A stretch of DNA of 64,000 nucleotides from Vicinamibacterales bacterium (GCA_041394705.1 JAWKHS010000018.1:1-64000); one strand, 5' to 3'; shown: positions 12,936-22,034, numbered from the stretch's first letter. The notes: generated by a model from the sequence alone, not told the origin. Numbers and translations are program-made.

Positions 12936-14621
12936 ATGGACCTTGGCGAGGCGCTCGTCGGGCAACTGGTTGACACCCGATACCGGCTCGTCCGGCTGCT
13001 GGGAGAGGGGGCCTTCGGACTCGTGTTCGAGGCCGAGCACATCGCCGGTGCCGAGGTCATCGCCCGAGTCGCGCTGAAACTGATTCGCCACAGTGTCGGC
13101 GCCGGGTCCGAGCAGTACGCCGAGCTCAAGCATGGTCTCGCCCTGAACCACCAGAACATCGTGCGGTGCTACTCCGCAGGTGACACCTTCGTGTCGTTGA
13201 ACGGGCGACGGGTGTCGGTGCTGTTCGTGGCGATGGAACTCGCCGACTACACCCTGGCCGCACGCCTGAGACAGTCCAGGCTGGGGCACGCGGAGGCCGT
13301 CGCGATGACCCAGGACGTGGCGTCCGGCCTCGCCTACCTTCTGAAGAGCGATTTGGCCCATCGCGATCTGAAGCCCTCCAACGTCCTCAACGTCGGCGGG
13401 CGGTGGAAAATCGCTGACTTCGGTCTGTCGGCACCGCTTGACGCCGGTCGCACTGCCGCACGCGACGCCGCCGGCACCTTGCCCTACCAGCCGCCGGAGT
13501 CGCTCGAAAGCAAGGTGTCCCCGGCTGGAGATTGCTGGTCGCTCGGTGCGTTGCTCCTGGAGGCGCTGACGGGCCAACTGCCGTTCGACGCAGCGTCGAC
13601 GGGTGAGTGGCTTTACCTCCTGAAGACGGCTGAGCCGCAACTGCCGCCCGGCCTCCCTGAGCCCTTCGACCGAATCATCGCCGGATGCTTGCAGCGGAAC
13701 CGCGCTGCGCGATCGACTCCCCAGCAGGTGCTCGAAGCCGTCCGTGTCCGCCCTGACCGTCAAGAACCCAACACCCGGGCGTACTGTGTCGTGGCACCGG
13801 AGGGCGGGCACTACAACTCGGTGGCCACGGCCGTGCGTCGAGCCGCGCCGTGGAGTCGGGTCCTGGTGAAGCCGGGCGTGTACAAGGGGCCAATTGTTCT
13901 GAACGAGCCAATTGAGCTCATTGCACTCGGCGCTTCCGCAGACGTCGTGCTGGATGGCGGGAATCAACCGGCGCTCGTCATCAACACGTCGGATGCGATG
14001 GTGCGTGGATTTACTCTGCGAATGAGTGCGCCCTCCTCCCGGGCCAAGGCGGCTGTCGAGGTCCTGTCGGGGCAAAGCCTGCTGGACTTGTGCGAGGTCC
14101 TGACTGCCGCGGCGGCCTGTCTTCACGTGGCTAGTCGCAAGGCCCGTCCCTACATTCGGCGGTGTCGCTTTCACGGTGGACGTCACGAAGCCGTGATCTT
14201 CGACGAGGACGCAGAAGGCACGTTGGACGACTGCCAGATTCGGGCGGCGCCGCGGACCGCGCTGGCCCTCCGCGACAAGGCGAATCCGGTAGTGCGCCGC
14301 TGCCAGGTCGTGGCGTCCGGATTCCGGGGAGTCCACGTCGGCGAGCGTGCCAGAGGCATCGTTGAGGACTGTGTGATCGAAGGGGGTGGAGGCCCTGCGA
14401 TCGAACTCAGCCGCCACTGCCAGCCGATCATCCGGAAGACGCGCGTTGTGGCCGGCGCGGATGTAGCGATTCAGGCGGCGTCAGGAGCGAAGGCGATTCT
14501 CGCGGAGTGCACGATTGTGGCGCCAGAAGGACAGGATCTGAAGCTCGGGAAAGGGCATCAGATTCAGCGGTTGAACGTCTCCCACGTAGTCGAGGATGGC
14601 GGCAGGCGAGAGGCGTTGTGA
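12936..14621 (+). CDS. Ser/Thr protein kinase fused to a right-handed beta-helix
   Basis: Residues 1-270 form a eukaryotic-type protein kinase. Visible are the glycine loop LGEGAFGLVFEAEH, VALKLIRH with the ATP-anchoring Lys near 48, the catalytic HRDLKPSN near 142, DFG near 161 and a PPES motif in place of APE. From residue 283 the chain becomes a NosD/pectate-lyase-like parallel beta-helix, with about ten rungs of repeating phrases such as ARPYIRRCRFHGG and ARGIVEDCVIEGG. No transmembrane segment separates the halves, so the protein is cytosolic. It starts 12 bases after the DUF499 gene. The helix could bind a substrate or a phage component; that role is inferred. Confidence 0.88.
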   Translation: MDLGEALVGQLVDTRYRLVRLLGEGAFGLVFEAEHIAGAEVIARVALKLIRHSVGAGSEQYAELKHGLALNHQNIVRCYSAGDTFVSLNGRRVSVLFVAMELADYTLAARLRQSRLGHAEAVAMTQDVASGLAYLLKSDLAHRDLKPSNVLNVGGRWKIADFGLSAPLDAGRTAARDAAGTLPYQPPESLESKVSPAGDCWSLGALLLEALTGQLPFDAASTGEWLYLLKTAEPQLPPGLPEPFDRIIAGCLQRNRAARSTPQQVLEAVRVRPDRQEPNTRAYCVVAPEGGHYNSVATAVRRAAPWSRVLVKPGVYKGPIVLNEPIELIALGASADVVLDGGNQPALVINTSDAMVRGFTLRMSAPSSRAKAAVEVLSGQSLLDLCEVLTAAAACLHVASRKARPYIRRCRFHGGRHEAVIFDEDAEGTLDDCQIRAAPRTALALRDKANPVVRRCQVVASGFRGVHVGERARGIVEDCVIEGGGGPAIELSRHCQPIIRKTRVVAGADVAIQAASGAKAILAECTIVAPEGQDLKLGKGHQIQRLNVSHVVEDGGRREAL

Positions 14622-14658
14622 AGAGTCGGTCGACCGCGGCTGGGAGGAGCCTTCGCCG

Positions 14659-16323
14659 ATGAGGATCTTTGGCGTGGATTTCACCAGTCGCCCGTCCTTT
14701 GCGAAGCCCATCGTGTGCGCCTGGTGCGAGATGGACGGTCAGCGCCTTGTGGTCGAACGGCTCGAGCGGCTGACTTCGCTGGAGGCGTTCAGTCAGTGGC
14801 TGTCGAGGCCTGGCCCTTGGGTGGGTGGCGTCGACTTCCCGTTCGGACAGCCGCGCCGCCTGATCCAGAACCTGCGATGGCCAGAGTCGTGGTCTGGCTA
14901 TGTCGCGAATGTCCGGAGCCTTGGACGGGATGGGTTCAAGACGGTGCTCGAGGAGTACAAGCGCGAGCGCCCTGACGGCGATCGCGAGCACCTCCGACTG
15001 ACCGACCGGCTCGCCGGCGCTCAGAGCCCGTCGAAGCTCTATGGCGTGCCCGTAGGGGTGATGTTCTTCGAGGGGGCGCCCCGCCTACTGCAGAGTACGG
15101 CGTCGATCGTTCCGGTGCGGCCGACGGCCTCCGACCAGGTCGTTGTCGAGGCGTACCCTGCCTTGGTCGCGCGTGCGCTGGACGACCGACAGAAGTACAA
15201 GGACGCCGAGGCTGGCGGTGCTGGGACTGAGTCTGCGCGCGTCCGAGCGTACATGGTCGAATCGATGCGCCGGCGTCTCCTTGGCCGGTACGGCATCACC
15301 GTTGAGTTGGCCGAAGACTGTCGGCGGGCCTGCATTGAGGACGCGTCGGGAGACTCGATTGATGCCGTGTTCGCGGCCGTCCAGGCGGCATGGGCCTGGA
15401 CGAATCGGGAGACAGGCCTCGGCGTTCCCGAGGACTGCGATCGTGGCGAGGGCTGGATTGTCGACCCGATCACGCAGCCGAGTCGGAACAGTTCCATTAC
15501 ACGAGTGCGCCCCGTCTTTCGTCAATTGCTTGCTGCGGACCCGACCGGGGCCGCTTGGTTGCCCAAGGTCCTTCGGCTCCTCGACCCCGGGCCAGTCGCG
15601 GCCTCGATGGCCGCGGATCCGGGCCGCCTGGGCCCTCAGTGGGTTCAGCGTCGTCCCTACAAAGACCCAGTCCTCGGCAAGATCGAGCTCGAAGCCTGCT
15701 TCGAGTATCCAGTGCTTCCCGGCCGGGCGTTCCTACGGTGGCTCGTCGAACATCCTGAGCACATGGAGTGGCCCACTCACGGGGTGTCGCCCAGGGCGTT
15801 CGGCAAGACAACACAGGACTGGCGGGAGAAGCTGACCGGTCGAAAAGGCGAGGCAGACAGGGCGGAAGCCATTCGGACTGCGGTCAGAGGCATCGATGGC
15901 AACGCGAGCACGTCCGGCAAGTGGTGGACTTTCGAAGGCGCCACGGAAGTGGACTGCTGCCTTCAGACTGACACACTGGTGCTTCTGATCGAGGGGAAGA
16001 GAACTGAGCGCTTGTCTGGCGGGACCGAATGGTATCCCGGCCGCAATCAGTTACACCGAAACCTCGAGGCAGCGAGAGACCTCGCCAAGGGGCGAGCCTA
16101 CGGTGTCGTCGTTGTCGGCGAAGATCGCCCGGCTGAAGCGGACTTCGGTGATCCGGCCGTCGGACTTCGACACCTGGCTCCTGCGGAACGAGCCAACCTC
16201 ATGGCGCACTACCTCGGCTTCGTCACCTGGCGCCAACTCTGCCGTGAGACGGGAGTCGACTACGACGCCCTTCCGTCCCGCGTGGCCCGGCGGGTTCCTC
16301 GAAGGGACGCACAGGCTGAATAG
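14659..16323 (+). CDS. DUF429 (RNase H-like fold) protein fused to a PD-(D/E)XK-like nuclease domain
   Basis: The start at 14659 is set by a strong Shine-Dalgarno (GGGAGGAG, 14642-14649) and gives MRIFGVDFTSRPS, the usual opening of DUF429 proteins. Residues 1-270 are DUF429, ending with GDSIDAVFAAVQAAWAW, where acidic residues match an RNase H-like site. Residues about 290-554 form a second domain: E430-V-D432 followed by LVLLIEGKR (E445, K447) has the spacing of a PD-(D/E)XK nuclease core. The gene lies 37 bases after the kinase and in the same direction. Nuclease activity is inferred from the motif, and I do not know a named family for this fusion. Confidence 0.75.
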   Translation: MRIFGVDFTSRPSFAKPIVCAWCEMDGQRLVVERLERLTSLEAFSQWLSRPGPWVGGVDFPFGQPRRLIQNLRWPESWSGYVANVRSLGRDGFKTVLEEYKRERPDGDREHLRLTDRLAGAQSPSKLYGVPVGVMFFEGAPRLLQSTASIVPVRPTASDQVVVEAYPALVARALDDRQKYKDAEAGGAGTESARVRAYMVESMRRRLLGRYGITVELAEDCRRACIEDASGDSIDAVFAAVQAAWAWTNRETGLGVPEDCDRGEGWIVDPITQPSRNSSITRVRPVFRQLLAADPTGAAWLPKVLRLLDPGPVAASMAADPGRLGPQWVQRRPYKDPVLGKIELEACFEYPVLPGRAFLRWLVEHPEHMEWPTHGVSPRAFGKTTQDWREKLTGRKGEADRAEAIRTAVRGIDGNASTSGKWWTFEGATEVDCCLQTDTLVLLIEGKRTERLSGGTEWYPGRNQLHRNLEAARDLAKGRAYGVVVVGEDRPAEADFGDPAVGLRHLAPAERANLMAHYLGFVTWRQLCRETGVDYDALPSRVARRVPRRDAQAE

Positions 16324-16363
16324 CTCCGAGGGCGTCAGTCGCGCGCTCTCAGCCCGCCTCATC

Positions 16364-16369
16364 TACAAT
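16364..16369 (+). promoter_or_regulatory. -10-like hexamer TACAAT before the McrB-like gene
   Basis: TACAAT lies seven bases before the GTG at 16377 and no Shine-Dalgarno is present, the geometry of a leaderless transcript. It suggests that the McrB-like pair can be transcribed independently of the upstream island. Confidence 0.5.
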
Positions 16370-16376
16370 TCGCCCC

Positions 16377-18632
16377 GTGAGTACCCACGACCTCGTGACC
16401 GACGACGGACTGCGAGCCGCCTGCCAGGCCATTGGCGAGGGGGCGCCAGAGTGGAATCGCCGACTTGCCGGCGTGCTCGAGTGGTGGAGTTCCCTCCCCG
16501 AACAGGCGAGGGCGGGGCGGGACATCCAACATCGCCTCTGGGAAGACAATCATGTCGCGGCGGTCGGGCAAGGCCGCATCTCGGTGAGCGAGGCCCTGGA
16601 CGACAAGGAGTTCAGGGCCTGGCTGGTCCAGCGTTCCCTCCAGCCACTGCCCGCTGACTGGGACGCGCGCGCCAGCTTCATCGAGATGCTCTATGAGGAC
16701 CTTCGCGACAGGGTCAGTCAGCGGATCGAAGGCTCGGCACGGCCACACTTGAAGATCTTTCGAGTGATCGCGGTGTTGTATCCCGAGGCCATGACGACCG
16801 TCGCAGCCTCCGGCGCGCTTCGCGAGCTTGGAAAGGCGATGAAGCAACCCGGGAGACTGGACCTCGGGCAGCGTCACGTCTGGGTGCGACAGCGGATCGA
16901 CGAGCTGCTCGGACCCGTCGGTCCGGGCTGGGAAGCACAAGCGGCCCGCATGACGTTGCCCTGGCTGCTGCTCGAGCGGTTCGTCAGGCGCGAGGCCGAC
17001 AAGACCGAAATCGTCGATGAGCCCGGCGGGGACAGCAGGTTGGACCCGCTTCCGGCGGCGCGACGACGCCGAGGACTGACAGCCACCCGGGGCCTGTTCG
17101 CGTCCCTTCTGTCGACCTTGGAGTTCGTCCGAACTGGCGTGTCCAGGGACGAGCTCTTGGACTTCCTGCGCTCGAACGCCCCGGACGTGAAGACGAGCTC
17201 GCTGGGAGTCACCATCAACTCCTACCAGGGCGAGTTCGACGCGATCCGGTCGGAGGACGGTCGTTACCAGCTCACTGAGCGGGGCGAGAACGTCCTCGAG
17301 TCACAGGACCCGAGCTTCCTGGCCGACTGGCTGCTGACGCGCGTCCTCGGAGTGGATCGGGCACTGACCGAGTTGCGAGACCGCGGCACCGTGCCACGTG
17401 CCGAGCTGTTGGCGGCTGTCAGCGCGATGAATCCGGGATGGACGACAACATTCACCCCGCAGTCGCTCCTGTCGTGGCTGCTGTCGATGAAGGTCATCGA
17501 GTTCGACTGGCACACGGGATTCAGCTTGACCACACGTGGGCGTCAGTGGGCAGACCGCATCCACTGGGCGCCCGAACCGCTCGAAGCCAGTCCGGAGCCT
17601 CCGGCGGACGCTGGCGACACGGCTCTGCCGCCTGTCGCCCAGCCAGAGATTACGTTGCCACCGCTGGCGAAAATCGTCTCGTCGGTTCGAAAGGACGATC
17701 ACTTTCCGGAAGCCCTGATCGGCAGCCTACACGCTGGCCTCTGGTCGCATCCCCGCCGGCACTTCGCCGTGTTGGCGGGGTTGTCCGGCTCCGGAAAGAC
17801 CTTGCTGGCCAGGAAGTATGCCGGCGCGTTGTCGGGCGCCGTGCACAAGGAGACAGACGTGCTGGTCCTTCCGGTCCAGCCTGGTTGGTACGACCCCGGC
17901 GCTTTGCTCGGCTACATCAACCCGCTGCGATCCGAATCCTACGTCCGAACCAAGTTCCTGGACTTCTTGCGTCACGCAGCGGACAACCCGTCAAGACCCC
18001 ATACTGCGGTACTCGATGAGATGAACCTTTCTCATCCGGAGCAGTACATGGCGCCACTGCTATCGGCGATGGAGACCGACGAGCCAATCCATCTGCACGC
18101 CGAAGGGGACGTGCTCGACGGCGTACCGAGGTCGCTGCCATATCCATCGAATCTCGTCCTGATCGGCACGGTGAACATGGACGAGACGACCCACGGCCTG
18201 TCGGACAAGGTGCTCGACCGCGCGTTCGTGCTGGAGCACTGGACGATCGACCTCGAGGCGTTTCCGCGATGGGAGCGGAACGGGCTGACGCCAGAACGTC
18301 AACGCAAGACCCGAGCCGTGTTGACTGACTTGTCGACCACTCTCACTCCGGTCCGGCTGCACTTTGGCTATCGCGTGATCGACACGGTGCTCGACTATCT
18401 CGTCCGGGTAGTGGATGACGGCGGCGGCATGGGCTTCGACGAAGCCCTGGACTTCGGCGTGTACGCCAAGGTTCTGCCTAAGCTGCGCGGCGAGGACTCC
18501 GTGCGTCTCCGGGACGCGCTGCAGGCTTGCGAGGGCAAGCTGGACGATCACGGGCTGCCACGGTCCCGTGACAAGGTGAAGGACCTTCGTGCCGACCTCC
18601 AGGCCACCGGCAGCGCCAGGTTCTGGCGGTGA
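16377..18632 (+). CDS. McrB-like AAA+ NTPase
   Basis: This 751-residue protein has an N-terminal half (residues 1-440) with no recognised enzyme motif but a likely winged-helix stretch around 230-300 (SRDELLDFL, YQLTERGENVL). The C-terminal AAA+ domain carries Walker A GLSGSGKT (468-475), the McrB-type Walker B LDEMNLSHPEQY (546-557) and a sensor region IGTVNMDETTHGLSDKVLDRA. McrB-type motors drive DNA translocation and feed an McrC-type nuclease, which the next gene supplies. The GTG start is supported by the hexamer just upstream. The stop overlaps the next start as GTGA. Confidence 0.85.
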   Translation: MSTHDLVTDDGLRAACQAIGEGAPEWNRRLAGVLEWWSSLPEQARAGRDIQHRLWEDNHVAAVGQGRISVSEALDDKEFRAWLVQRSLQPLPADWDARASFIEMLYEDLRDRVSQRIEGSARPHLKIFRVIAVLYPEAMTTVAASGALRELGKAMKQPGRLDLGQRHVWVRQRIDELLGPVGPGWEAQAARMTLPWLLLERFVRREADKTEIVDEPGGDSRLDPLPAARRRRGLTATRGLFASLLSTLEFVRTGVSRDELLDFLRSNAPDVKTSSLGVTINSYQGEFDAIRSEDGRYQLTERGENVLESQDPSFLADWLLTRVLGVDRALTELRDRGTVPRAELLAAVSAMNPGWTTTFTPQSLLSWLLSMKVIEFDWHTGFSLTTRGRQWADRIHWAPEPLEASPEPPADAGDTALPPVAQPEITLPPLAKIVSSVRKDDHFPEALIGSLHAGLWSHPRRHFAVLAGLSGSGKTLLARKYAGALSGAVHKETDVLVLPVQPGWYDPGALLGYINPLRSESYVRTKFLDFLRHAADNPSRPHTAVLDEMNLSHPEQYMAPLLSAMETDEPIHLHAEGDVLDGVPRSLPYPSNLVLIGTVNMDETTHGLSDKVLDRAFVLEHWTIDLEAFPRWERNGLTPERQRKTRAVLTDLSTTLTPVRLHFGYRVIDTVLDYLVRVVDDGGGMGFDEALDFGVYAKVLPKLRGEDSVRLRDALQACEGKLDDHGLPRSRDKVKDLRADLQATGSARFWR

Positions 18633-20185
18633 CCCAAGCCGCCGGTGATGGCGTCTCGTGGCATGCGGAAGGAGAGCCCGCAGACGCAGCGAGGCGACTT
18701 GCGGCCGCGCCCGCCACGAACGTCGGCTTCAGTGAAGCTCGGCGCTACTTCTTCAGCAAGCCGGACCGGAAATGCCAGTTTCGCATCGACGATGAGCCGC
18801 TTGCGGACGCGGCGTCGGGAGCCGCGTGGACATGGCGCCCAGGCTTCTACGCCGGCGAGGTGACCGGCGAGCTGCTAAAAGACGGTGTCATCGTCGACCG
18901 GTTCGTTCTCGACGTCTCTCCGGACGCGAGGAAGTTGGGCGGCGAGGCATTCAGGCAGATGGTCCAGGAGTTGTGGGCCGAAGATCCGTCGCTGGTCGTG
19001 GGCGAAGAGCCTGCCACGCATATGGCAGGGCATCTCGGACGTTTCCAGGACCCGCTTGTCGCATTCGCCCGGCTGCGGCGACACCTGCCGGAGTTCATCA
19101 AGGCACTGGTGGCCATCCGAGCCAATCCGCGAAGGTCGCTGCGGTCCGTGCGGGAATCCGTCTCGCTCAACACGGCACGGCGGGTCGATCGATACACCGC
19201 ACTGTCTGCAAGCCGGAGCAGCGCCCTGGGACTGTTCTCGACGGAGCTTCTCGAACCGACCGCCTTCAATCCCACGACCCGCCTGGACGTGCCCGTTGTC
19301 GTGGAGACGCTTGACTCTGCTGCCAATCGCACGCTGAAGGCGCTTGTGCTTGCCGTGTCGCAGCGTGTGAAGTTCGTGGCCGAACAGCTCGAGCAGCGGG
19401 CGGCGCAGGAGTCGGCAAGCGAGACTCGCACCTCGTTTTCATCGAGGTGGCCTGTCCGGCGCGAAGTCCTGAGCGATGCTGCAGACCGGCTCCAGTGGGT
19501 CCTGCGCCAGACGCCGTTCCCAGAGGTGATACGCGCCGAAGTGTCCGCGGCCGGCCTGAACGTCGTGTCGGCCGACCCGCTTTACGCACGCGCCTGGGGG
19601 CGCGGTTGGCGCGGGTTGCGGGAGGGCATCGAGTCCGATGTGGCGGATGAGCGTCTCTGGATTAGCCCATCGTGGGAAATCTACGAGCGTTGGTGCTTCA
19701 TGAGGCTTGGGCGGCTGCTGGAGGCCGAACTGCCGTCGTGGAGATGGAGGCGGAGGAACGGGTCGCGACGATGGGTGGGCGGGTTCGCCGGTCGAAAGGC
19801 TGAGCTATGGCTCCAGCCGAAATTCCGAGCCCGTGGCGCGAGCGTGCCTGGGCCGTGGTCCGTGTCGAGGCTCCGGATCCCCGACATCACAGTGCAGGTC
19901 GACTCTGGCGATGGAACCAGGCGCTTTGTCGTTCTGGACGCGAAGTACCGCACGCACCGGGAGGCAGTGCTGGACGCAATGGCGTCCGCGCACATCTATC
20001 AGGACTCGCTGAGGATCGGTGCCGTTCGCCCCAATGCGTCGCTGTTGCTGGTGCCCGCCGGCAAGGGCGCCCCATGGCTGGAAGAGCCCGCGTTTCAGTC
20101 GGAGCACAGAGTCGGCGTCCACGTGCTGGCTCCCGGACAGACTGCCTCGTTGCCCTCCGCAGTTCTGGAGCTGTTTCATCAGTAG
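18629..20185 (+). CDS. DUF2357 / McrC-like nuclease subunit
   Basis: This 518-residue protein is the partner of the McrB-like motor, with which it overlaps by four bases. The middle region (LRRHLPEFIKALVAIRANPRRSLR) resembles DUF2357. The C-terminus has a PD-(D/E)XK site: IPDITVQV (Asp419) and FVVLDAKYR (Asp437, Lys439), then AHIYQDSLR, as in McrC proteins. Together the pair should form a modification-dependent or foreign-DNA-dependent restriction complex. Which modification it recognises cannot be read from the sequence. Confidence 0.82.
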   Translation: MTQAAGDGVSWHAEGEPADAARRLAAAPATNVGFSEARRYFFSKPDRKCQFRIDDEPLADAASGAAWTWRPGFYAGEVTGELLKDGVIVDRFVLDVSPDARKLGGEAFRQMVQELWAEDPSLVVGEEPATHMAGHLGRFQDPLVAFARLRRHLPEFIKALVAIRANPRRSLRSVRESVSLNTARRVDRYTALSASRSSALGLFSTELLEPTAFNPTTRLDVPVVVETLDSAANRTLKALVLAVSQRVKFVAEQLEQRAAQESASETRTSFSSRWPVRREVLSDAADRLQWVLRQTPFPEVIRAEVSAAGLNVVSADPLYARAWGRGWRGLREGIESDVADERLWISPSWEIYERWCFMRLGRLLEAELPSWRWRRRNGSRRWVGGFAGRKAELWLQPKFRARGASVPGPWSVSRLRIPDITVQVDSGDGTRRFVVLDAKYRTHREAVLDAMASAHIYQDSLRIGAVRPNASLLLVPAGKGAPWLEEPAFQSEHRVGVHVLAPGQTASLPSAVLELFHQ

Positions 20186-20188
20186 CGC

Positions 20189-20218
20189 TGCACCGCGGCC
20201 GAACTGGGAAGCGGTGCA
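20189..20218. terminator. Candidate bidirectional hairpin after the defence island
   Basis: TGCACCGC (20189-20196) and GCGGTGCA (20211-20218) form a perfect 8-bp stem with a 14-base loop, between two convergent genes. No T-run follows, so terminator function is tentative. Confidence 0.4.
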
Positions 20219-20240
20219 TAGGTCCGAAGCGCCGGTCACT

Positions 20241-20585
20241 TCAGGTGATCCAAGAGATTCCTGGCTCGAGGGCCGTCACATTCCCGGCCTCGTCGAAGTC
20301 GACCGTCCACGAGCCGCCATCTCCGACCATCATGGCCGAGTAGCCGAACTCCACCTCGAATCGGTTGCCTGCGATTGGTGTCACCGAGAACTCGAAGCCA
20401 CCACCGTCGTCGTCGCGTGTTAGCAGGACGTCCTCGACGGACACTCCAGCGTCGACATGTTCCAGGAAGAAACGGACGGCTGCACACCTGTCACTTCCAG
20501 CCGCCGCCCGCAGAAACGCGAGCAGGCGGTCCATACCCATGACGGTGAGTGCGCGGCGTCCGGACCTGGCTCGGGCGGATGGCAT
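20241..20585 (-). CDS. Hypothetical small acidic protein
   Basis: This frame encodes 114 residues. The second half reads like a folded beta-rich domain (FEFSVTPIAGNRFEVEFGYS, then GGSWTVDFDEAGNVTALEPG). I do not recognise a family. The ATG at 20585 is supported by a TAGATT hexamer nine bases upstream; internal ATGs at 20540 and 20534 are alternatives because the first residues are basic and low in complexity. It faces the defence island convergently. Confidence 0.6.
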   Translation of the reverse strand: MPSARARSGRRALTVMGMDRLLAFLRAAAGSDRCAAVRFFLEHVDAGVSVEDVLLTRDDDGGGFEFSVTPIAGNRFEVEFGYSAMMVGDGGSWTVDFDEAGNVTALEPGISWIT

Positions 20586-20594
20586 CGTGGTCTC

Positions 20595-20600
20595 AATCTA
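20595..20600 (-). promoter_or_regulatory. -10-like hexamer TAGATT
   Basis: On the minus strand TAGATT lies nine bases before the ATG at 20585, with no Shine-Dalgarno. Confidence 0.4.
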
Positions 20601-20663
20601 ACTCCAAGCCCACATCGGGACCTCTAAGGAGGCGGCTCCTTGCCGCAGCACCTGACCAGCCAC

Positions 20664-20941
20664 CGGGACGACCTGACGGGGCATACGTGGCGCAGCGGCT
20701 GTGATCTGCACCGCGAAGCGTCCCGCCCGAGCGGAAGACTGGGCTGGCGGGTGGCGAACGGCGGGCGCCCGCCACGTCGCGGGCGCGCGTGCTCGTCCGG
20801 CGGCGTGCAGTCGAAGCGTGCCCGTGACGTGGTGGGCTGCCGGACGCCGGGACCCGCCGGGTGCCCAGCAGCCGCTCGATGCGTCGGCACGCGCGAAGCC
20901 TCCCAGCCGCAGCGAACCGTATGCCCTGTCGGGGCGTCCCG
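20664..20941. repeat. Long imperfect inverted repeat (278 bp)
   Basis: The left arm (20664 to about 20793) and the reverse complement of the right arm (about 20812-20941) match along most of their length. Paired blocks include CGGGACG, GGGCATACG, GCGGCTG, GCGGGT, GCCCNCCACGTC and CGGGC. The element fills most of the 422-base divergent intergenic region 20586-21007, which holds no gene. An inner block (20743-20772) matches a second element at 37303-37332, so this looks like one member of a dispersed palindromic family. It could be a MITE-like remnant, a cruciform or a structured RNA. Confidence 0.75.
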
Positions 20942-21007
20942 TCATCCACGTCCATCACGTCGAGGACCTGTGACCTCCCGTGTCACGCTCGCGCTCGACA
21001 ATGAGGC

Positions 21008-21832
21008 ATGCACATCCAAACGGACCGCGCCCTCGTCCCCGCGGGCGCCGCTGCCACCCGCTACCTGCACGTCACCATCACCACGCCGTCCGCGCCCCCG
21101 CGCACGGGTCAGCCGCGTCCCGCTGTGGACGTGGCCCTGGTGCTGGATCGCTCCGGCTCCATGCACGGTGCCAAGATCCGCATGGCCCGGGCGGCCGTGG
21201 CGCACGCCGTCCGCCTGCTGTCGCCGCGCGACCACTTCGCCGTGGTGGCCTACGACGACCACGTGGACACGGTGCAGGCGCGCACGGCCGGCACGCGGGA
21301 CGCCACGGCGCAGGCCCTGCACCAGCTCGACGCCATCGACGCGCGCGGGTCCACGAACCTGTCCGACGGCTGGATGCGCGGGGCGGACGAACTGGGGCCG
21401 GGGCTCGCGCCCGGGGACGACGGCGATGGGGCGGCGGCGGCCGTGCGGCGCGTGCTGCTGCTCACGGACGGCCTGGCCAATCGCGGCGTGACGGACGCGG
21501 ACGCGCTGGTGGCCATGGCGCAGGCGCTGCGGCAGCGCGGCATCGGCACGTCCACGTTCGGCGTGGGCGCGGACTTCGACGAGACGCTGCTGGCCCGCCT
21601 GGCGCAGCAGGGCGGCGGGCACTTCTACTACATCGAGTCGCCCGCGCAGATTCCGGATCTGTTCGCCAGCGAACTGGGCGAGGCGCTGGAGGTGGTGGCG
21701 CGCGAGCCTCGACGAGTAGAATCGAGAGGCCCTCATGAGTCCCAGCGTCGCCATCGACCGCGAAAAGCTGATCACGTTCTGTCGCCGACACGGTATCCGC
21801 CGGCTCGCCGTGTTCGGATCCGCGCTGCGTGA
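21008..21832 (+). pseudogene. Truncated von Willebrand factor type A (vWA) protein
   Basis: The frame encodes a vWA domain with the metal-binding MIDAS residues DRSGS (47-51), GSTNLSDGW and LLTDGLANRG. Proteins of this type normally continue well past the vWA fold. Here recognisable sequence stops after ELGEALEVVARE (about 21705), and the remaining 42 codons run out of frame through the promoter and start of the next toxin-antitoxin module. The gene therefore seems to have lost its 3' part where the module was inserted. A GACAAT hexamer at 20997-21002 precedes the ATG by five bases. Confidence 0.75.
21717..21722 (+). promoter_or_regulatory. -10-like hexamer TAGAAT of the MntA/HepT module
   Basis: TAGAAT lies twelve bases before the ATG at 21735, with a weak purine stretch between. 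It sits within the 3' end of the truncated vWA frame and marks the left edge of the module. Confidence 0.45.
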
Positions 21833-22034
21833 CGACTTCGGCCCCGAGAGCGACGTGGACGTGCTCGTGGAGTTCGAGGTAGGGCGGACGCCAGGCTTGG
21901 CCTTCTTCGCGATGCAGGACGACCTGAGCCACCTATTCGGTCGAGCCGTGGACCTCCACACGCCAGCGTCGCTGAGCCGCTACTTCCGTGATGAGGTGCT
22001 CGCCGAGGCTCAGGACCAGTATGTCGCGGCATGA
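21735..22034 (+). CDS. mntA: MntA-type nucleotidyltransferase antitoxin
   Basis: This 99-residue minimal nucleotidyltransferase has the catalytic pattern G-S-x10-D-x-D (FGSALRDDFGPESDVDVLV). In characterised type VII modules MntA neutralises the partner HEPN RNase by adding AMP groups to a tyrosine near its active site. The next gene, overlapping by 14 bases, is such a HEPN protein and keeps that tyrosine. The family assignment is firm; the mechanism is transferred from studied relatives. Confidence 0.9.
   Translation: MSPSVAIDREKLITFCRRHGIRRLAVFGSALRDDFGPESDVDVLVEFEVGRTPGLAFFAMQDDLSHLFGRAVDLHTPASLSRYFRDEVLAEAQDQYVAA

Noticed and set aside
20640..21491. Plus-strand open frame across the inverted repeat and vWA gene
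   Set aside because: It crosses the palindromic region and then reads the vWA gene out of frame, with Arg/Thr/Pro-rich shadow composition.
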